Positions 60,022 through 64,000 of a stretch of 64,000 nt of DNA are shown one piece after another. Within the stretch, counting starts at the first letter, position 1. Each line of letters opens with the position of its first letter. The stretch is from a virus. The position numbers were made by a program, and so were the translations under genes. The stretch spans positions 33,368 through 97,367 of IMG/VR virus record IMGVR_UViG_3300013132_000034; one strand, given 5' to 3'. The notes below the pieces were generated by a model that saw nothing but the letters and a program-made list of their open reading frames with translations, had not been told where the DNA came from and made no database searches.

Positions 60022-60426
60022 GTGAAGTCTTTTCTAAGGTATTACCAAGAGAAAACTATACTTAGTCTTATAGATAATATTGACTTAGAGGGTGTTGGTA
60101 CTGTTAAGTGTATGGCAGATTCAGGTAATAGCGCATATAATGTATTAGATGGAAGAGAAGTAGAATTAAAAGATAATAAAGTTTCATTTTTTACGACAGA
60201 TAGAAACATTAAAATGGTAAAGGATGTATTTGACACTATAACAATTCATATTGGTTCCGGTGTAAATGAAAAACGACCTGTTGTAAAATTTAATATTATT
60301 TTTAATGGAAGAAGATATTATAACGTACCATTTTCGATAGCTGATAGAAGCAAAAATGAAACTGATGTATTGTTAGGAAGAGAATTCTTATCAAAATTAG
60401 ATGCATTAATAGATGTTAATTCCTGA
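60022..60426 (+). CDS. retropepsin-like aspartic protease domain protein
   Basis: The 134-residue protein has MADSGNSAYNVLDG, with D33-S-G35 matching the DTG/DSG catalytic loop. FNIIFNGRRYYNVPFSIADRS and DVLLGREFLSKLDALID follow. This is the layout of the single-domain retropepsin-like / ATP-dependent zinc-protease-like family (C-terminal LLGR.fL). Such proteins act as dimers. The start MKSFLRYYQEKTIL has a weak YQE(10)-K site. It may cleave virion or host proteins; the target is unknown. Confidence 0.6.
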   Translation: MKSFLRYYQEKTILSLIDNIDLEGVGTVKCMADSGNSAYNVLDGREVELKDNKVSFFTTDRNIKMVKDVFDTITIHIGSGVNEKRPVVKFNIIFNGRRYYNVPFSIADRSKNETDVLLGREFLSKLDALIDVNS

Positions 60427-60428
60427 TA

Positions 60429-63400
60429 ATGAATATTATTTTTCCTAATATACCGCCTTACAGCAACTATAATTTTGTTGTTATAGGTGGAGTTACGTAT
60501 TATAATACTACTGCAAAATCTATTTTACAACAAGGTAATTTTAATAATGTAAATGTTGTTTCAATAACACCAACAGCAACCCCATCTAATACACCTACCT
60601 TTACTATTACACCAACAAATACAATTACAAATACAAAAACACCAACCTCTACACCTACTAATACTAATACAAGCACAAAAACTAACACACCAACTAGCAC
60701 GGTGACACATACAAGCACTACAACACCAACAAATACCCCTACACTTACTTACACAACAACTCCAACAATAACTTTAACTGTCAATTTCACACCTTCACCA
60801 ACATCAACATCAACAAATACACCTACACCAACAAATACACCATCCTTTACACCAACGCAAACAAAAACACCACAAAAAACACCGACAAAAACAAGAACAC
60901 CAACATTAACACCAACAAATACAACTACAAATACAAAAACACCAACCACTACACCATCGTTAACTTCAACCATAATGTCAACGTTTATATGTGTTTCAGG
61001 TGCAGGAAATCAAATATTTAACGGATCTTTTGGTCCCCTATATTATGACAGTGGTGTGTGGATTTATGAAAGTGTAATAGCGCCTGGACTATCGGGTGCA
61101 TATGCATTGTCCCCAGCCCTGCCAAATAGTACATGGGCATTTTATATTTTTAAGAATGAACCACCATTTGAAACAGATATTATATATCAAAATGCTACGC
61201 AAGGTGAAATGATACCTTCGACCGGGTGGGTTGCAGTTAATAGCGTTAATGATCCAGCGCCAGAAATATATCAGGGATTATGCACTCCGACTTTAACATT
61301 AACACCTACTGAAACTCCTACAACAACACCTACTGTTACAAACACTGTATCAAATGGAACAACTCCGTCGGTTACACCTACTCAAACACCAACACCTACT
61401 CTTACACCAACAATTCCTGAAACACCTACCCTCACACCAACAAACACAATTACTACTACACAAACACCTACCTTTACTATTACAGAAACACCTACTAATA
61501 CATTAACCAATACAATTACTCAAACACCTACTCAAACACCAACACCTACTCTTACACCAACAAACACAATTACTACTACACAAACACCCACTTTTACTAA
61601 TACCTCAACACCAACTATAACCATGACACATACAGGCTTATCAAACAATTTATGTGTTGAAGGAGCGGGTATTAACTTGTTTAATGGAACTTATAATTTA
61701 ATTCAAGGACCAAGCTATTATGTTTATGAAGGTCCTCTAATCCCTGGAGTTTCGGGAGTGTATGCATTCTGGCCTAAGACAAGCCCGGAGCAGGCATGGA
61801 ATTTCTATATTTACAGAGACTACCCCCCATATTTTACACAACTAATATATACAAACCCAATTAGCGGTAATATAATTCCACAGACAGGTTGGGCCGCGGT
61901 AACTGTAAATGCAATACCACCGATGTCAAGTGTTATAGCTAGTGCTTGTTTTCCAACTCCTACTTTAACACCAACAAACACAATTACTACTACACAAACA
62001 CCTACCTTTACTATTACAGAAACACCTACTAATACATTAACCAATACAATTACTCAAACACCTACCTTTACTATTACACCAACAATTACTAATACAATTA
62101 CTCAAACACCTACCCTCACACCAACAATTCCTGAAACACCTACCCTCACACCAACATTTACACAAACCCCATCAATAACTCCAACCACAACAATCTCACC
62201 CACACAGACTCCTTCCACTACTAAGCCTCAATATTTGTTTTATAATTCTGAAGGTGAAATAAAGAATGTTAATAATAGTTCGTACCCAAGCTATTTAGTA
62301 ATTTCAACAGCAGTATTAAATTTTAGTGCATCAATTGATAATCATATATTAGGGTTTACAAATTATTTTGATGTAAACAATTTTAACAATTGTTATGTCG
62401 AACTTTCTTATAATACCTCAGAATTATCAGCCAATAAAACAACAATATATATTACAGACTCTTGTGAAATTTCATCGTATGAAAATAATTTCTATACATT
62501 TCTGTATTCTAATACTGGGTCATTATTGTTAGGTATTGCGCTTGCAGATGTAGATTTACCGCCAATAGATCAAATACCGCCAACACCCACATTTACACCG
62601 ACAAATGAACCGACACCAACATTTACTCCTACTGCATCTTATACTCCTTCAGTAACTATAACACAAACTTCAACAATTACACAATCAGTAACACTTACTC
62701 GTTCTGTTACACCCACAATAACACCAACCAGCAATACACCTACTCCAACACCTACTCAAACTATTACAAATACATCTACCCCAACAAACACACCTACACA
62801 AACTATTACTCAAACTCCAACACAGACCAATACACCAACACAGACTACAACCCCAACACAAACAATTACTCAAACTCCAACACAGACTCAGTATACGTTT
62901 TTAAGTATAGATTCGAATAGCTTATTAGTTCAAAATATAACTTCTGTTTTTAACTGTAATGGTTATAATGGTAAAGGCATAATTTATTACCCTATTAGCG
63001 ATACAATTCCATTTGCAGGAAAATTTACAGATTCTAATTTTATTAGTTGGGATGTTTATTATAATCCTCCTCTCTCATCATTTAATTTACCTAACTCAAC
63101 AATCACTTCATGTAAGCTAAAATATATTAATTTTGTAGGGTGGGAAATTATTATGACAATATCAAGAGTATGTGATGATAATATAGGTGGTTTTTCTGTA
63201 TTTGCTGAAAACGATCTTCAAACCTCTGCATTCGGTATACCTGCAAACAAATGGAGAGGCCGTGATATTGATAATACGTATTTAGGAGATTTATTGATCA
63301 TACCAAACACACCTTCTATAACACAAACACCTACACAGACCAATACCCCAACCGTAACTCCTTCTGTAACTCCTACTAATACTGTCACACCTTCTATTAC

Positions 63401-64000
63401 TCCTACAGAAACAGTAACACCATCTGTTACTCCAACTATTACACCAACACTTACTATTACACCTACTGAAACAGAAACTCCTACTCCTACCCCAACTGCT
63501 TCTGTAACCCCTACAATTACTGCTTCTATCACCCCTACTGAAACTGTAACTCCTACGATTACTATTACACCTTCAATTACTCCAACAATTTCAGTAACAC
63601 CAACAATTACTCCTACACCTACAGAGACACCAACCAACACACCTACAGAAACTCCAACATCTACACAAACCAGAACACCTACTCCTACCCCTACAACCAC
63701 AAATCCAGTATATACTATTTGGAATGAAAGCATAAACGGACCTCTTTCTAATTCTGCAGGCTCGCCAACTGTTGTAACTTTAAATAACGGTAACGGCTTA
63801 GTTATTGCTTCTGTAGTAGGCGGCGGCCCTGGAAATAATGATTACTTTACGTTCACTGTAGGGAATAATCAAATATTAAATAAAATTCTTCTTAGAAGTT
63901 ACAGTTCTTCTGATAATGTTGCTTGGTTGGGTATTCAATCTGGTTCTGCATGGACTGCAGGAAATAATCCTGGCTTAATGTTAGCTCAACAACATTTTGG
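60429..64000 (+). CDS. giant Thr/Pro-repeat modular adhesin (partial, over 1190 residues)
   Basis: The frame opens at the ATG at 60429 and stays open to the window edge (1190 codons plus two bases). After a 40-residue hydrophobic start, five TPT-rich linkers alternate with globular domains. Domain A1 (about residues 184-287) and A2 (404-508) are homologous: ICVSGAGNQIFNGSF / LCVEGAGINLFNGTY, FYIFKNEPPF / FYIYRDYPPY, and STGWVAV / QTGWAAV, each flanked by cysteines. Domain B (about 600-715) and C (about 821-957) are beta-rich and unlike them. D (from about 1095) contains DYFTFTVGNNQ and resembles pre-peptidase-type sandwich domains. It is probably a long fibre or adhesin. Confidence 0.75.
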   Translation, partial: MNIIFPNIPPYSNYNFVVIGGVTYYNTTAKSILQQGNFNNVNVVSITPTATPSNTPTFTITPTNTITNTKTPTSTPTNTNTSTKTNTPTSTVTHTSTTTPTNTPTLTYTTTPTITLTVNFTPSPTSTSTNTPTPTNTPSFTPTQTKTPQKTPTKTRTPTLTPTNTTTNTKTPTTTPSLTSTIMSTFICVSGAGNQIFNGSFGPLYYDSGVWIYESVIAPGLSGAYALSPALPNSTWAFYIFKNEPPFETDIIYQNATQGEMIPSTGWVAVNSVNDPAPEIYQGLCTPTLTLTPTETPTTTPTVTNTVSNGTTPSVTPTQTPTPTLTPTIPETPTLTPTNTITTTQTPTFTITETPTNTLTNTITQTPTQTPTPTLTPTNTITTTQTPTFTNTSTPTITMTHTGLSNNLCVEGAGINLFNGTYNLIQGPSYYVYEGPLIPGVSGVYAFWPKTSPEQAWNFYIYRDYPPYFTQLIYTNPISGNIIPQTGWAAVTVNAIPPMSSVIASACFPTPTLTPTNTITTTQTPTFTITETPTNTLTNTITQTPTFTITPTITNTITQTPTLTPTIPETPTLTPTFTQTPSITPTTTISPTQTPSTTKPQYLFYNSEGEIKNVNNSSYPSYLVISTAVLNFSASIDNHILGFTNYFDVNNFNNCYVELSYNTSELSANKTTIYITDSCEISSYENNFYTFLYSNTGSLLLGIALADVDLPPIDQIPPTPTFTPTNEPTPTFTPTASYTPSVTITQTSTITQSVTLTRSVTPTITPTSNTPTPTPTQTITNTSTPTNTPTQTITQTPTQTNTPTQTTTPTQTITQTPTQTQYTFLSIDSNSLLVQNITSVFNCNGYNGKGIIYYPISDTIPFAGKFTDSNFISWDVYYNPPLSSFNLPNSTITSCKLKYINFVGWEIIMTISRVCDDNIGGFSVFAENDLQTSAFGIPANKWRGRDIDNTYLGDLLIIPNTPSITQTPTQTNTPTVTPSVTPTNTVTPSITPTETVTPSVTPTITPTLTITPTETETPTPTPTASVTPTITASITPTETVTPTITITPSITPTISVTPTITPTPTETPTNTPTETPTSTQTRTPTPTPTTTNPVYTIWNESINGPLSNSAGSPTVVTLNNGNGLVIASVVGGGPGNNDYFTFTVGNNQILNKILLRSYSSSDNVAWLGIQSGSAWTAGNNPGLMLAQQHF
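60560..60972 (+). repeat. Thr/Pro-coding repeat tract 1
   Basis: It contains units such as TPTNT, TPTST and TKTPT, about 135 residues. Confidence 0.85.
61291..61628 (+). repeat. Thr/Pro-coding repeat tract 2
   Basis: TPTLTPTNTITTTQTPTFT-like blocks, some nearly identical, lie between domains A1 and A2. Confidence 0.85.
61955..62225 (+). repeat. Thr/Pro-coding repeat tract 3
   Basis: It lies between domains A2 and B and shares long near-identical stretches with tract 2, a sign of recent duplication. Confidence 0.85.
62576..62888 (+). repeat. Thr/Pro-coding repeat tract 4
   Basis: TPTQTIT-type units between domains B and C. Confidence 0.85.
63304..63710 (+). repeat. Thr/Pro-coding repeat tract 5
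   Basis: TPTIT, VTPTE and TPTPT units between domains C and D. Confidence 0.85.

Noticed and set aside
60560-63710. CRISPR-like or regulatory repeat array in the right-end repeats
   Set aside because: The repeats are degenerate, in frame and encode Thr/Pro; there are no equal-length spacers.
60500-63733. Long minus-strand open frames rich in Val-Gly opposite the adhesin
   Set aside because: They are mirror images of the Thr/Pro repeats (ACA/CCA read backwards gives GTT/GGT) and have no independent support.
1-64000. General reassignment of TGA or TAA codons
   Set aside because: Both codons end many well-defined genes here, often in ATGA or TAATG overlaps, so the two in-frame stops are local events.

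Overview
The window is part of the genome of a T4-like contractile-tailed phage (myovirus). It is AT-rich and densely packed on both strands. The T4-type core is well represented: gp6, gp25, gp53, gp18, gp19, gp17, gp14, gp32, gp41, gp43, gp44, gp45, gp46, gp47, gp55, gp61, UvsX, UvsY and UvsW. I saw no rRNA, tRNA, CRISPR array or insertion sequence. Low GC, a phage-encoded bS21-like ribosomal protein, dUTPase, QueC and threonine/proline-rich adhesins suggest an exo-T4-even phage of an aquatic bacterium, but the host cannot be named from sequence.

Layout. 1-11.9 kb (minus): distal tail and baseplate, with a partial fibre-like protein, an L-type-lectin-like adhesin, two giant structural proteins, gp6 (interrupted by an in-frame TGA) and gp25. 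12.5-13.9 kb: clamp loader gp44 and dUTPase, flanked by two plus-strand late genes, one possibly terminase small subunit. 14.4-29.0 kb (minus): tail module from baseplate hub candidates through gp53, tube-cap candidate, tape-measure candidate, two gp26/gp51-like proteins, tube and sheath to terminase gp17. 29.0-31.9 kb (plus): an acidic head-associated candidate, a terminator, a nucleotidyltransferase and neck protein gp14. 31.9-49.8 kb (mostly minus): small unknowns, primase, sugar epimerase, sliding clamp, SSB, gp59 candidate, bS21-like, helicase, glycosyltransferases, a class II glutamine amidotransferase next to QueC, UvsX and DNA polymerase. 50.7-55.9 kb (minus): one overlapping operon uvsY-uvsW-55-47-46. 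55.9-60.4 kb (mostly plus): a late cassette of small proteins plus a GIY-YIG nuclease, an HxGH nucleotidyltransferase and a retropepsin-like protease. 60.4-64 kb (plus): a giant Thr/Pro-repeat adhesin running off the end.

Two observations run through the whole window. First, 23 start codons follow a box NNTAAATA, the T4/cyanophage late-promoter motif, and in 19 of them the gap between box and start codon is only 5-6 nt. If +1 lies where it does in T4, these late mRNAs are leaderless. Shine-Dalgarno motifs are almost absent, and the late sigma factor gp55 is encoded here. Second, about a dozen mostly late, otherwise unrelated proteins begin with a short segment ending in a hydrophobic-x-Glu-(Ala/Ser/Gly) site at residues 9-19. 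This resembles the capsid-targeting sequences of T4 internal proteins that gp21 protease removes. I infer a set of head-packaged, co-injected proteins that includes enzymes.

Two genes carry in-frame stops with coding sequence continuing beyond: TGA in gp6 and TAA in the acidic gene at 29 kb. Adjacent amidotransferase and QueC genes look like a split Gat-QueC for 7-deazaguanine (archaeosine-type) DNA modification.
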